A DNA stretch of 64,000 nt from the NCBI GenBank assembly GCA_024235995.1, contig JACKLI010000001.1, forward strand, positions 1,736,001 to 1,800,000, given 5' to 3'. Source of the stretch: Burkholderiaceae bacterium (lineage in GTDB: Bacteria; Pseudomonadota; Gammaproteobacteria; Burkholderiales; Burkholderiaceae_C). How positions within the stretch are numbered: the first letter of the stretch is position 1; every line of letters starts with the position of its first letter. The translations under genes and the position numbers were made by a program. Shown here in pieces: positions 55,445-63,466 of the stretch. Below the pieces are notes generated by a model. It saw nothing but the letters and a program-made list of their open reading frames with translations. It was not told the origin of the DNA and did no database searches.

Positions 55445-58400
55445 CCCAACCCGCCTACGAGCACAACGGCGCGCCCTGCACGCGCGAGCGCTTCTACGCC
55501 ATCGCCTGCGACCCGCGCCGCCACGTGGCGGTGGAGGCCTGCGCCGGCGCGGGCAAGACCTGGATGCTGGTCTCGCGCATCCTGCGCGCGCTGCTGGAGG
55601 GCAGCGCGCCGCAGGAGATCCTGGCCATCACCTTCACGCGCAAGGCCGCGGGCGAGATGCGCCAGCGCCTGCAGCAGTGGCTGGCCGACTTTGCCCGCCC
55701 GCGCGCGGCCGAGACGCCCGGGCAGTGGGCCGAGCGCCTGCAGGGCGAGCTGCTTGCAAGGGGAATCGAGCTGCAGCCCGGGTCGGACAAGCGCGAGCAG
55801 CTACAAAACTTGTATCAAACGCTGCTGCTCCAGGCGCGCACGGTGCAGATCCGCACCTTCCACAGCTGGTTCGCGGCCCTGCTGCGCAGCGCGCCGCTGC
55901 AGGTGCTGGCCGAGCTGGGCCTGCCCGCCCGCTACGAGCTGCTGGAGGACACCGCCGACGCCGTGGCCGAGGCCTGGCGCGGCCTGCTCGACGCCATCGA
56001 CGCCGACGCCGGCCTGCGCGCCGACTACGCCGCCCTGGTGGCCGCGCTGGGCCGCGCCCGCGCGCACGAGGCGCTGGAGGGCGCGCTGGCGCGGCGCGTG
56101 GAGTTTGCGCTGGCCGACGGCGCGGGCCACGTCGACGAGGCGGTGGCGCCGTTCGACGCCGTTTATCCGCGCCTGGCCGGGGTCGATCACCCGACCGACT
56201 GGCTGCTGCTGCGCCAGGGCGGGCGCGAGCTGCTGGCCGCCGCCGCGCGCGCCCTGGCGCCGCTGGCACCCACCTTTGTCGCCAAGGGCGCCGAGCTGGC
56301 CGCCGCCGTGCCGGCCCGCGACTGGGACGGCGTGGTGGCCGCGCTGTTCACGCAAAAGGGCGAGCCTCGCGCCTTCGGCAAGTCGCGCCCGGCCGAGGTG
56401 ACGGCGGCGCAGGACGAGGTGCAGGCCATCGTCGCCGCCTGCCGGCAGCACGAGGCCCGGGCCCACCACCAGCGCATGGCGCGCCTGACGCGCGCCTTCA
56501 TCGACGCCTTGGCGCGCCTCAAGCGCGAGCGCGGCTGGGTCGACCTGGCCGACGTCGAACGCGCTGCGCTCACCCTGCTGTCGGACGAATTCCTCAGCGG
56601 CTACGTGCAGCAGCGCCTGGACGCGCGCGTGCGCTATCTGCTGATCGACGAGTTCCAGGACACCAACCCGCTGCAGTGGCAGGCGCTGCACGCCTGGCTG
56701 GCGGGCTACGCCGGCGCCGGCGGCGGCGGGCTGGACGCGCCCAGCGTCTTCATCGTGGGCGACCCCAAGCAGAGCATCTACCGCTTTCGCGGCGCCGACC
56801 CGCGCGTGTTCGGCGCCGCGCAGCGCTTCATCGCCCAGGGCCTGGGCGGCGAGCTGCTGGCCTGCGACCACACGCGCCGCAACGCGCCCGCCGTGCTGCA
56901 GGCCGTCAACGCCGTCATGGGCGCGGCGCAGGCGGCGGGCCAGTTCGACGGCTACCGCGCGCACAGCACCGAGTCCACCGACGGGCAGGGCCAGCTCGCC
57001 ACGCTGCCCCTCATCCCGCGCCCTGAGCGCGCCGACGACCCCGACGACGACCCGCTGGCCTGGCGCGACAGCCTGGCCACCCCGCGCGTCGAGCCCGAGG
57101 AGCACCAGCGCACGCTGGAGGCGCGCCAGGCCGCGCGCTGGATCGCCGCGCAGGTGGCGGCCGGCACGCCCACGCGCCAGATCATGGTGCTGTGCCGCAA
57201 GCGCCAGCCGCTGGGCGAGCTGCAGGCCGAGCTGCGCCACCTGGGCATCGCCTGCGAGCAGCCCGAGGCGCAGAACCTGGGCGATCTGCCCGTCGCGCAG
57301 GACGTGCTGGCGCTGGTCGACGCGCTGGTCTCGCCGGGGCACGATTTGTCGCTGGCGCGCGCGCTCAAGTCGCCCCTGTTCGGCCTGCCCGACGAGGACC
57401 TGGCGCGCATCGCCCTGGCCGCGCGCGCCTCCCCCGCCGTGGGCGACGCGCGCCCGGCCTGGCTCGACGTGCTACCGAATACGGAGCTGACCGCGCTTGA
57501 CGAGTGCCGGCTGCACGCCGATTTGATGCAATACCAGCGCTGGCTGGCCACGCTGCCCCCGCACGACGCGCTGCAGGCCATCTACCAGCATGGCGACGTG
57601 CTGGCCCGCTTTGCCGCCGCCGCGCCCGTGCCCGAGCGCACGCACACCCTGGCGCAACTGCGCGCGCTGCTGGCTGGCGCGCTGCAGGTGGGTGGCGGGC
57701 GCTACCTCACCGCCTACCAGTGGGTGCGCGCCTTGCGCCGCCAGCGCCTGCCCGCGCCGCGCCACGCGCAACCCGATAGCGTGCAGCTGCTCACCGTGCA
57801 CGGCGCCAAGGGCCTGGAGGCCGACTGCGTGCTGCTGCTGGGCACCGACGCCGGCGCCGACAGCAACCGATCCGGCCCCGGCGTGCTGATCGACTGGCCC
57901 GGCGACGCCCCCGTGCCCGCGCGCCTGGCCTTTGTCGCCAACGACCGCCAGCCCCCGCCCAGCCTGCAGGCCCTGGCCGCGCAGGAAGACGCCGCCCAGG
58001 CGCGCGAAGAGCTCAACGCCCTGTACGTCGCCATGACGCGCGCGCGCCAGCGCCTGGTGGCCAGCGGCGTGGTGCCGCACCGCGTGCCCGCGTCCAGCTG
58101 GTGGCAGCGCCTGGAGCCCGTGGCCACCCCGCTGCCCGCGCCCGACGCGCCCGCGGCCGCCACCGCGCCGTCAAGCGGGTTTGACATGCTCGAAGTGCCA
58201 AGCGCCGGCATCCAGCAAGCGCTGGCAGCTATCCAATCAGAAGCAACGGACGAGCCCGAACGCAGCGCCCCCACCGACGCCTCGCGCATCGGCGAGGCCA
58301 TGCACTGGCTGCTGGAGCACGCCGGCGACACGCCCGATGGCTGGCGTGCCGAGCGCGCCACCCAGGCCCAGCGCCGCTTTGCCCTGGCGCCCGAGCAGGC

Positions 58401-58731
58401 CCGCCACGCGGCGGCCATGGCGCGCCGCATCGTCACCGGCGAGGCCGCCTGGGCCTGGTCCGCCAGCGAGGTGCTGGAGGCTTTCGACGAAGTCGAACTC
58501 GTGCACCAGGGCCAGCGCCTGCGCATCGACCGCCTGGTGCGCCGCCGCGCCGGCGCCCACGGCCCCGAGGCCTGGTGGGTGCTGGACTACAAGAGCGCCG
58601 CCCACCCCGAGCGCAACGAGGCCCTGCAAGCCCAGCTGGCCCGCTACCGCGCCGCCGTCGAGCGCCTGCACCCGGGGCAGGCAGTGCGGGTGGCGTTCCT
58701 GAGTGGGGAAGGGAGGGTGGTGGACGCCTGA
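55441..58731 (+). CDS. addA: AddA-type helicase-nuclease (UvrD superfamily)
   Basis: 1096 residues. UvrD-like motor: Walker A ACAGAGKTWML near residue 34-41, AITFTRKAAGEMRQRL, IDEFQDTNPLQW, VGDPKQSIYRFRGA, TVHGAKGLEADCVLLLG and NALYVAMTRARQRL. The C-terminal nuclease domain has EAMHWLLEHA and WVLDYKSA. Two GATAGCT repeat copies lie in frame inside the gene, encoding about residues 105-127 and 913-934. Both are outside the catalytic motifs. The start codon overlaps the addB stop. Confidence 0.93.
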   Translation: MTQPAYEHNGAPCTRERFYAIACDPRRHVAVEACAGAGKTWMLVSRILRALLEGSAPQEILAITFTRKAAGEMRQRLQQWLADFARPRAAETPGQWAERLQGELLARGIELQPGSDKREQLQNLYQTLLLQARTVQIRTFHSWFAALLRSAPLQVLAELGLPARYELLEDTADAVAEAWRGLLDAIDADAGLRADYAALVAALGRARAHEALEGALARRVEFALADGAGHVDEAVAPFDAVYPRLAGVDHPTDWLLLRQGGRELLAAAARALAPLAPTFVAKGAELAAAVPARDWDGVVAALFTQKGEPRAFGKSRPAEVTAAQDEVQAIVAACRQHEARAHHQRMARLTRAFIDALARLKRERGWVDLADVERAALTLLSDEFLSGYVQQRLDARVRYLLIDEFQDTNPLQWQALHAWLAGYAGAGGGGLDAPSVFIVGDPKQSIYRFRGADPRVFGAAQRFIAQGLGGELLACDHTRRNAPAVLQAVNAVMGAAQAAGQFDGYRAHSTESTDGQGQLATLPLIPRPERADDPDDDPLAWRDSLATPRVEPEEHQRTLEARQAARWIAAQVAAGTPTRQIMVLCRKRQPLGELQAELRHLGIACEQPEAQNLGDLPVAQDVLALVDALVSPGHDLSLARALKSPLFGLPDEDLARIALAARASPAVGDARPAWLDVLPNTELTALDECRLHADLMQYQRWLATLPPHDALQAIYQHGDVLARFAAAAPVPERTHTLAQLRALLAGALQVGGGRYLTAYQWVRALRRQRLPAPRHAQPDSVQLLTVHGAKGLEADCVLLLGTDAGADSNRSGPGVLIDWPGDAPVPARLAFVANDRQPPPSLQALAAQEDAAQAREELNALYVAMTRARQRLVASGVVPHRVPASSWWQRLEPVATPLPAPDAPAAATAPSSGFDMLEVPSAGIQQALAAIQSEATDEPERSAPTDASRIGEAMHWLLEHAGDTPDGWRAERATQAQRRFALAPEQARHAAAMARRIVTGEAAWAWSASEVLEAFDEVELVHQGQRLRIDRLVRRRAGAHGPEAWWVLDYKSAAHPERNEALQAQLARYRAAVERLHPGQAVRVAFLSGEGRVVDA
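55753..55820 (-). repeat. GATAGCT dispersed repeat, copy 6, in frame inside addA
   Basis: On the minus strand it reads TTTTGTAGCTGCTCGCGCTT, GTCCGACCCGGGCTGCAG, and ends CCCTTGCAAG. The plus strand is translated within AddA as RGIELQPGSDKREQLQNLYQ. Relative to the family layout it has one base missing (GTAGCT for GATAGCT). Confidence 0.6.
58179..58241 (-). repeat. GATAGCT dispersed repeat, copy 7, in frame inside addA
   Basis: On the minus strand it reads CTGATTGGATAGCTGCCAGC, GCTTGCTGGATGCCGGCGCT, and ends GCATGTCAAAC. Translated within AddA as FDMLEVPSAGIQQALAAIQS, in the variable region before the nuclease domain. Confidence 0.62.
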
Positions 58732-58804
58732 ACCGTGGATGGGTTGTTTGTCGCCATTTGGGTGCCCATGATGAAATTCATCGTCAACCTCCAAAGGCCA
58801 AATC

Positions 58805-58819
58805 CCATGGCAGCCATGG
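58805..58819. promoter_or_regulatory. Palindrome CCATGGC-A-GCCATGG upstream of the ammonia-lyase gene
   Basis: A perfect 7-bp inverted repeat around a single base, 71 bases before the ATG at 58890. It may be an operator. No adjacent regulator gene is seen. Confidence 0.3.
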
Positions 58820-58889
58820 TTCTCAAGCAGGGGCGTCGTGCCGCAGTTGGCGCCCTACCATGGCGGCAACGACGTTTCGGGAGCGCCCC

Positions 58890-60113
58890 ATGCTGATCCG
58901 CAACCCGCGCGCCATCCGCGCGCCATACCCCGCCGAGCTGCGCTCGATCCTGAGCATCGAGCGCGCGCAGGAAAGCCGGCGCTGGCTGGCCGCCTGGCCG
59001 CAGATCGCCCCCGCCGCCACGCCGCTGCACGACTTGCCCGGGCTGGCGCGGCAGCTGGGCGTGGCGCGCATCGGCCTGAAGGATGAGTCCGTGCGCTCGC
59101 CGCTGGGCAGCTTCAAGGCGCTGGGCGCGCCGGTGGCGCTGGTGCGCGAGCTGCTGCGCCGGCACCCGGGTTTCGAGCCCGCGGGCGTGCTGGCGGGCCG
59201 CCATGCCGCGCAGCTGCAAGGCCACACCGTGATCAGCGCCACCGACGGCAACCATGGCCGCGCGCTGGCCGCCGCGGCGCGCTCGGCCGGCTGCCGCTGC
59301 GTGATCGTGCTGCACGCCCACGTCAGCCAGGAGCGCGAGGACGCCATTGCCGCGCACGGCGCGCGGATCGTGCGCATCGCTGGCAACTACGACGACTCGG
59401 TGGCCGAGGCCGCCCACCTGGCCCGCACCGAGGGCTGGCAGGTGGTGTCCGACACGTCGTACGAAGGCTACGAGGACATTCCGCGCGACGTGATGCAGGG
59501 CTACGCCGTCATCGCCGCCGAAGTGGTGGAGCAGACCCGTGCCCGCGTGGGCGAGGCGGGCGCCTTCACCCACGTCTTCCTGCAGGGCGGCGTGGGCGGC
59601 ATGGCGGCCGGGCTGCTGAGTTTTTGGTGGGAGTTCCACGGCGCGCGGCGCCCGCACGTCATCGTGGTCGAGCCGGCGCAGGCCGACTGCCTGCTGCAAA
59701 GCGCGCTGCAGGGGCGCCCCGCGCGGGCCACGGGCTCGGTCGATTCGGTGATGGCGGGGCTGGCCTGTGGCGAGACCTCGCCGCTGGCCTAGCGCTTTTT
59801 GCAGCCGGGGGTGGATCACTTTCAGACCGTGGAGGACGCGCAGGCGGTGCAGGCCATGCGCACGCTGGCGCAGGGCCAGGATGGCGACATGCCCGTGGTG
59901 GCCGGTGAATCCGGCGTGGCCGGCCTGGCCGCGCTGCAGGCGCTGCGCGCCCATGCGGCGCAGTGGGCCGAGCTTGGGCTGGGCCCCGACGCGCGTGTGC
60001 TGCTGATCGGCACCGAAGGCGCCACCGCGCCGCAGGTGTATGCCCGGTGCGTGGGCGAGGGCGCCGCGCAGGTGCTGCAACGGCAGGCGCAGTGGCTGGC
60101 GCGTTCGTCTTGA
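58890..60113 (+). pseudogene. dpaL: Diaminopropionate ammonia-lyase (fold-II PLP), interrupted by an in-frame amber codon
   Basis: A PLP enzyme expected to convert 2,3-diaminopropionate to pyruvate and ammonia. The PLP lysine is probably in SPLGSFKALGA, the phosphate loop is the Gly-rich QGGVGGMAAG, and DGNHGRALA is a family block. The frame runs 300 codons to TAG at 59790-59792, then continues in the same frame with homologous-looking sequence (RFLQPGVDHFQTV to LIGTEGAT) to a stop at 60113. The family typically has Trp there (ETSPLAW), so TGG to TAG is the simplest cause. Total 407 codons, the normal length (about 400). The truncated product would lack the last quarter, including part of the PLP domain. 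Confidence 0.85.
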
Positions 60114-60130
60114 CCCGAAGGAGAGCCGAC

Positions 60131-61303
60131 ATGTACGCCGAAACCGAACTGGGCACCCAACTCGTGCGCTGGCGCCGGCACCTGCACCAGCACCCCGAGA
60201 CCGGCTTCAACGAGCACCGCACGGCCGACTACGTGGCCGCGGCGCTGGAGTCGATGGGCCTGCAGGTGCACCGCGGCATCGGCGGCACCGGCCTGGTGGC
60301 CAGCCTGCGCGCGGGCACGGGCGCCGGCGTGATCGGCCTGCGCGCCGACATGGACGCGCTGGCCATGACCGAGCAGGCGCCGGGGCGCGCGCACCTCTCG
60401 CAAAACGCCGGCTGCTTTCATGGCTGCGGGCACGACGGCCACATGGCCATGGTGCTGGGCGCGGCGCGCCTGCTGGGCGAGCGCCGCAACTTCAGCGGCA
60501 CGGTGCGCTTCATCTTCCAGCCGGCCGAGGAACACGGCCGCGGCGCGCAGGCCATGATCGACGATGGCCTGTTCGAGCGCTTTCCGGTCGATGAAATCTA
60601 CGGCGCGCACAACATGCCCGGCATCGCCGCCGGCACCATCGCCACCCGCACGGGCGCGCTGATGGCCAGCGAGGACAACTTCGTCATCCGCATCCGCGGG
60701 CGCGGCGGTCACGCTTCGCGTCCGGCCCTCACCATCGACCCGCTGGTGGTGGGCGCCGAGATCGTGCTGGCGCTGCAGACCATCGTGGCGCGCGCGGTGG
60801 AGGCCACCGACGCGGCGGTGGTCTCGTGCACCGAGTTCATCACCGACGGCATTCGCAACGCCATTCCGTCCAACGTGACGATCAAGGGCGACACGCGCAG
60901 CTTCACGCCCGAAGTCCAGAAATTGCTGGAGCGCCGCATGCGCGAGGTCTGCGCCGGCATCGCCGCGGCCTATGGCGCGGCCTGCGAGGTGGCGTACACG
61001 CATGAGTTCGCGCCCACCGTCAACTGGGACGCGCCGGTGGCCGCCGCCCTGCATGCCGCGCGGGCGGTGGTGGGGCCCGAGCGGGTGGCCGCCGACACGC
61101 CGCCGCTGCTGGCGTCGGAGGACTTCGGCGCCTTCCTGCGCCAGGTGCCGGGGGCGTTCGTGTTCATCGGCAACGGCCTGGCCGGGGGCGAGGGCGGGCT
61201 GCCGCTGCACAACGCGGGCTACGACTTCAACGACGCCATCCTGCCCGTGGGGGCGCGCTTTTTTGCCGAGCTGGCGAGCCAGCGCCTGCCGCTCGATCCG
61301 TAG
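60131..61303 (+). CDS. M20D-family amidohydrolase (hippurate hydrolase-like)
   Basis: A 390-residue metal-dependent enzyme hydrolysing N-acyl amino acids or related amides. Motifs are HQHPETGFNEHRTADYV, GLRADMDALAM, the metal ligands in FHGCGHDGHMAM, PAEEHGRGAQAMI, GAHNMPG and the late histidine in LPLHNAGYDFND. AAGGAG lies 6 bases before the ATG. It follows the ammonia-lyase gene by 17 bases, and this pairing is common, suggesting stepwise catabolism of an acylated diamino acid. Substrate unproven. Confidence 0.93.
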   Translation: MYAETELGTQLVRWRRHLHQHPETGFNEHRTADYVAAALESMGLQVHRGIGGTGLVASLRAGTGAGVIGLRADMDALAMTEQAPGRAHLSQNAGCFHGCGHDGHMAMVLGAARLLGERRNFSGTVRFIFQPAEEHGRGAQAMIDDGLFERFPVDEIYGAHNMPGIAAGTIATRTGALMASEDNFVIRIRGRGGHASRPALTIDPLVVGAEIVLALQTIVARAVEATDAAVVSCTEFITDGIRNAIPSNVTIKGDTRSFTPEVQKLLERRMREVCAGIAAAYGAACEVAYTHEFAPTVNWDAPVAAALHAARAVVGPERVAADTPPLLASEDFGAFLRQVPGAFVFIGNGLAGGEGGLPLHNAGYDFNDAILPVGARFFAELASQRLPLDP

Positions 61304-61355
61304 CGCCGGCGCGCCGTCCGCGACAATCGGCGCTTCCCTTCTGCGCCCTGGTCCG

Positions 61356-62744
61356 ATGTCCCACGCACCTGCTGATTCCATCGCCGTCATCGGCGCCGGC
61401 CCCGCCGGCCTGATGGCCGCCGAGGTGCTGGCGCGCGCCGGCGTGGCGGTGGCGGTGTTCGACGCCATGCCCTCGGTCGGGCGCAAGTTCCTGCTGGCCG
61501 GGCGCGGTGGGCTGAACCTGACGCACTCCGAGCCGCTGGCGCCCTTCATCGGCCGCTTTCGGCAGGGCGACGGCGAGCCGGGCGCCGCCGACGCGGTGGC
61601 CGGCTGGCTGCGCGACTTCGGGCCCGACGCCGTGCGCGCCTGGGCGGCGGAGCTGGGGGTGCAGACCTTCGTGGGCACGTCCGGGCGCGTGTTCCCGACC
61701 GAGATGAAGGCCGCGCCTCTGCTGCGCGCCTGGCTGCAGCGCCTGCGCATGCCGCAGGTGCCGGGCGCCGTGCCGGTGCGCTTTTTCATGCGGAACCGCT
61801 GGGTGGGTTGGGTGCCGGATGCTCATGATTCAATAGCTTACCCGGATTGTTCGACGCGGGCTGCAGGTGTTTTTTGCTTTGAAACACCCGATGGCGCCAT
61901 GACCCTGCGCCCGCGCGCCGCCGTGCTGGCGCTGGGCGGCGCCAGCTGGCCGCGCCTGGGTTCGGATGGCGCCTGGGCGCCCTGGCTCGCGCAGGCGGGG
62001 GTCGAGCTGGCGCCGCTGGTGCCGGCCAACTGCGGCTTCGACGTGGCGCCGCGCGGCGGGCCGGTGGGCGGTGCGGCGCCGGAGGCGGGCGATGGTGTCG
62101 GCTGGTCGCCGTACCTGGCCGAGCGCTTTGCCGGCCAGCCGCTGAAGAACGTGGTGCTGTCGTTTGTCGACAGCCAGGGCCGGCGTTTCGAGCGGCGCGG
62201 CGAGTTCGTGCTGACCGCCACCGGCATCGAGGGCAGCCTGGTCTACGCCGCCAGCAGCCTGCTGCGGGGCGAGATCGCGCGCCACGGCCAGGCCACGCTG
62301 CACCTGAACCTGCTGCCCGCGCGCACGCCGGCGCAGGTGCTGGCCGAGGTGGCGCACCCGCGCGGCAGCCGCAGCCTGTCCTCGCACCTGAAAAGCCGGC
62401 TGGGCCTGGGCGGCGTGCACATGGCGCTGCTGCACGAGCGGCTGACGCCCGATGAACTGAAGGACCCGCGGGCTGTGGCGCAGGCCATCGGCGCGCTGCC
62501 CATCACCTTGCGCGCGCCGCGGCCGGTGGCCGAGGCCATCAGCACGGCGGGTGGCGTGCGGCTGGACGCCGTGACGCAGGACCTGGAGCTGCGCAGCCGC
62601 CCCGGTGTGTTTTGCGCGGGCGAGATGCTGGACTGGGAGGCACCCACCGGGGGCTACCTGCTCACCGCCGCCCTGGCCAGCGGGGTGCGCGCGGGGCAGG
62701 GGGTGTTGCGGCGGCTGGCGCGGCAGGGGGCCGCCCCAGGGTGA
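61356..62744 (+). CDS. BaiN/HI0933-family FAD flavoprotein
   Basis: 462 residues. The N-terminal FAD Rossmann motif is AVIGAGPAGLMAAEVLARAG. HI0933 hallmarks are GRKFLLAGRGGLNLTHSE, VLALGGASWPRLGSDG, TATGIEGSLVYA and the C-terminal GVFCAGEMLDWEAPTGGYLLTAALASG. A member reduces bile-acid intermediates in gut clostridia, but the general role is unknown. About residues 156-177 (HDSIAYPDCSTRAAGVFCFE) are encoded by an in-frame repeat copy, absent as I recall it from relatives. ATG 61356 has no strong ribosome site. Confidence 0.88.
   Translation: MSHAPADSIAVIGAGPAGLMAAEVLARAGVAVAVFDAMPSVGRKFLLAGRGGLNLTHSEPLAPFIGRFRQGDGEPGAADAVAGWLRDFGPDAVRAWAAELGVQTFVGTSGRVFPTEMKAAPLLRAWLQRLRMPQVPGAVPVRFFMRNRWVGWVPDAHDSIAYPDCSTRAAGVFCFETPDGAMTLRPRAAVLALGGASWPRLGSDGAWAPWLAQAGVELAPLVPANCGFDVAPRGGPVGGAAPEAGDGVGWSPYLAERFAGQPLKNVVLSFVDSQGRRFERRGEFVLTATGIEGSLVYAASSLLRGEIARHGQATLHLNLLPARTPAQVLAEVAHPRGSRSLSSHLKSRLGLGGVHMALLHERLTPDELKDPRAVAQAIGALPITLRAPRPVAEAISTAGGVRLDAVTQDLELRSRPGVFCAGEMLDWEAPTGGYLLTAALASGVRAGQGVLRRLARQGAAPG
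61822..61885 (+). repeat. GATAGCT dispersed repeat, copy 8, in frame inside the flavoprotein gene
   Basis: It reads CATGATTCAATAGCTTACCC, GGATTGTTCGACGCGGGCTG, and ends TTTTTTGCTTTGAAAC. The core is AATAGCT instead of GATAGCT. It is translated between the WVGW-type block and the strand leading to LALGGASW. Its AT content stands out from the gene around it. Confidence 0.65.
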
Positions 62745-62843
62745 ATGGCGCCCGAACGCGCGTACCCGCACGATCCGGACGAGGCCTTGCGCGTTGCGGT
62801 ATGCCCGCTCATGGATGCGTGCGGCCTTTGTCCGGCCATGCAA

Positions 62844-63461
62844 TCAAGGCAGCAGGGTGAAGCCCGACTCAAAGCGCGTCTTTCCGGACGACGCCAACAC
62901 CATCTGCAAGAACCCGATCGCCTCAAGCTGCCTCGAACGCTGCAAAGGCCCGGCGTCGACGGCACGAAGTCCTGCCGCCTTCAGAAGATCGGCGAGCGCG
63001 ATCTTCCCCTCCGCATGGTCTCCGGCGAACAGAACCGTCGTCGTCGTCGTGCCATTCGTGCGGGTGATGAGCGTGTCGGCGAGATTGGCGTTGAACGCCT
63101 TCAGGACGCCGACGTCCTGGGGCAGCTGCTTGGCGAGTTCAAGTGCCGTGGAGGAATGGCGCAGAGCCTCTGGCTGCTCATACGTTGTGAAATCAATGGG
63201 GTTGCTGATGTCGATCACGACTTTGCCGCCCAGTCGGTTTCGATAGTGTCCCAATAGGCTTGAATAGGCTCCGTAGGGAATGGCGAAAACCACCAGATCC
63301 CCGGTCAGGTCGTCGCCGAGAACCGAATACGTGGCATTCGGGTGGTCCTTGCTGGGCGTGGCACTGCGATTGACGATTTGGACGTGGGCGCCGGCAAGTT
63401 CCGCGATGTTCGCGATCGCCGAACCCATCTTGCCTCTTCCAATAATGCTGATCGACGTCAT
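62844..63461 (-). CDS. NAD(P)-binding oxidoreductase (F420-dependent NADP reductase-like fold)
   Basis: 205 residues. The N-terminal Rossmann motif is ISIIGRGKMGSAIANIAELAG with a possible NADP-preferring loop (IVNRSATPSK). A VVFAIPYGAYSSLLGHYR block and DISNPIDF follow, as in NADPH:F420 oxidoreductase-like proteins. This family is also found in organisms without F420 and is of uncertain function. Start 63461 (MTSISIIG). It begins 5 bases after the upstream monooxygenase stop on the same strand, so they form one unit. Codon use looks less GC-rich than in most of the window. Confidence 0.82.
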   Translation of the reverse strand: MTSISIIGRGKMGSAIANIAELAGAHVQIVNRSATPSKDHPNATYSVLGDDLTGDLVVFAIPYGAYSSLLGHYRNRLGGKVVIDISNPIDFTTYEQPEALRHSSTALELAKQLPQDVGVLKAFNANLADTLITRTNGTTTTTVLFAGDHAEGKIALADLLKAAGLRAVDAGPLQRSRQLEAIGFLQMVLASSGKTRFESGFTLLP

Positions 63462-63466
63462 ATGAA

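Noticed and set aside
58890..60113. Programmed pyrrolysine or readthrough use of the TAG codon
   Set aside because: Nothing in the window suggests a pyl system, and the family has Trp at this position, so a point mutation or sequencing error is simpler.
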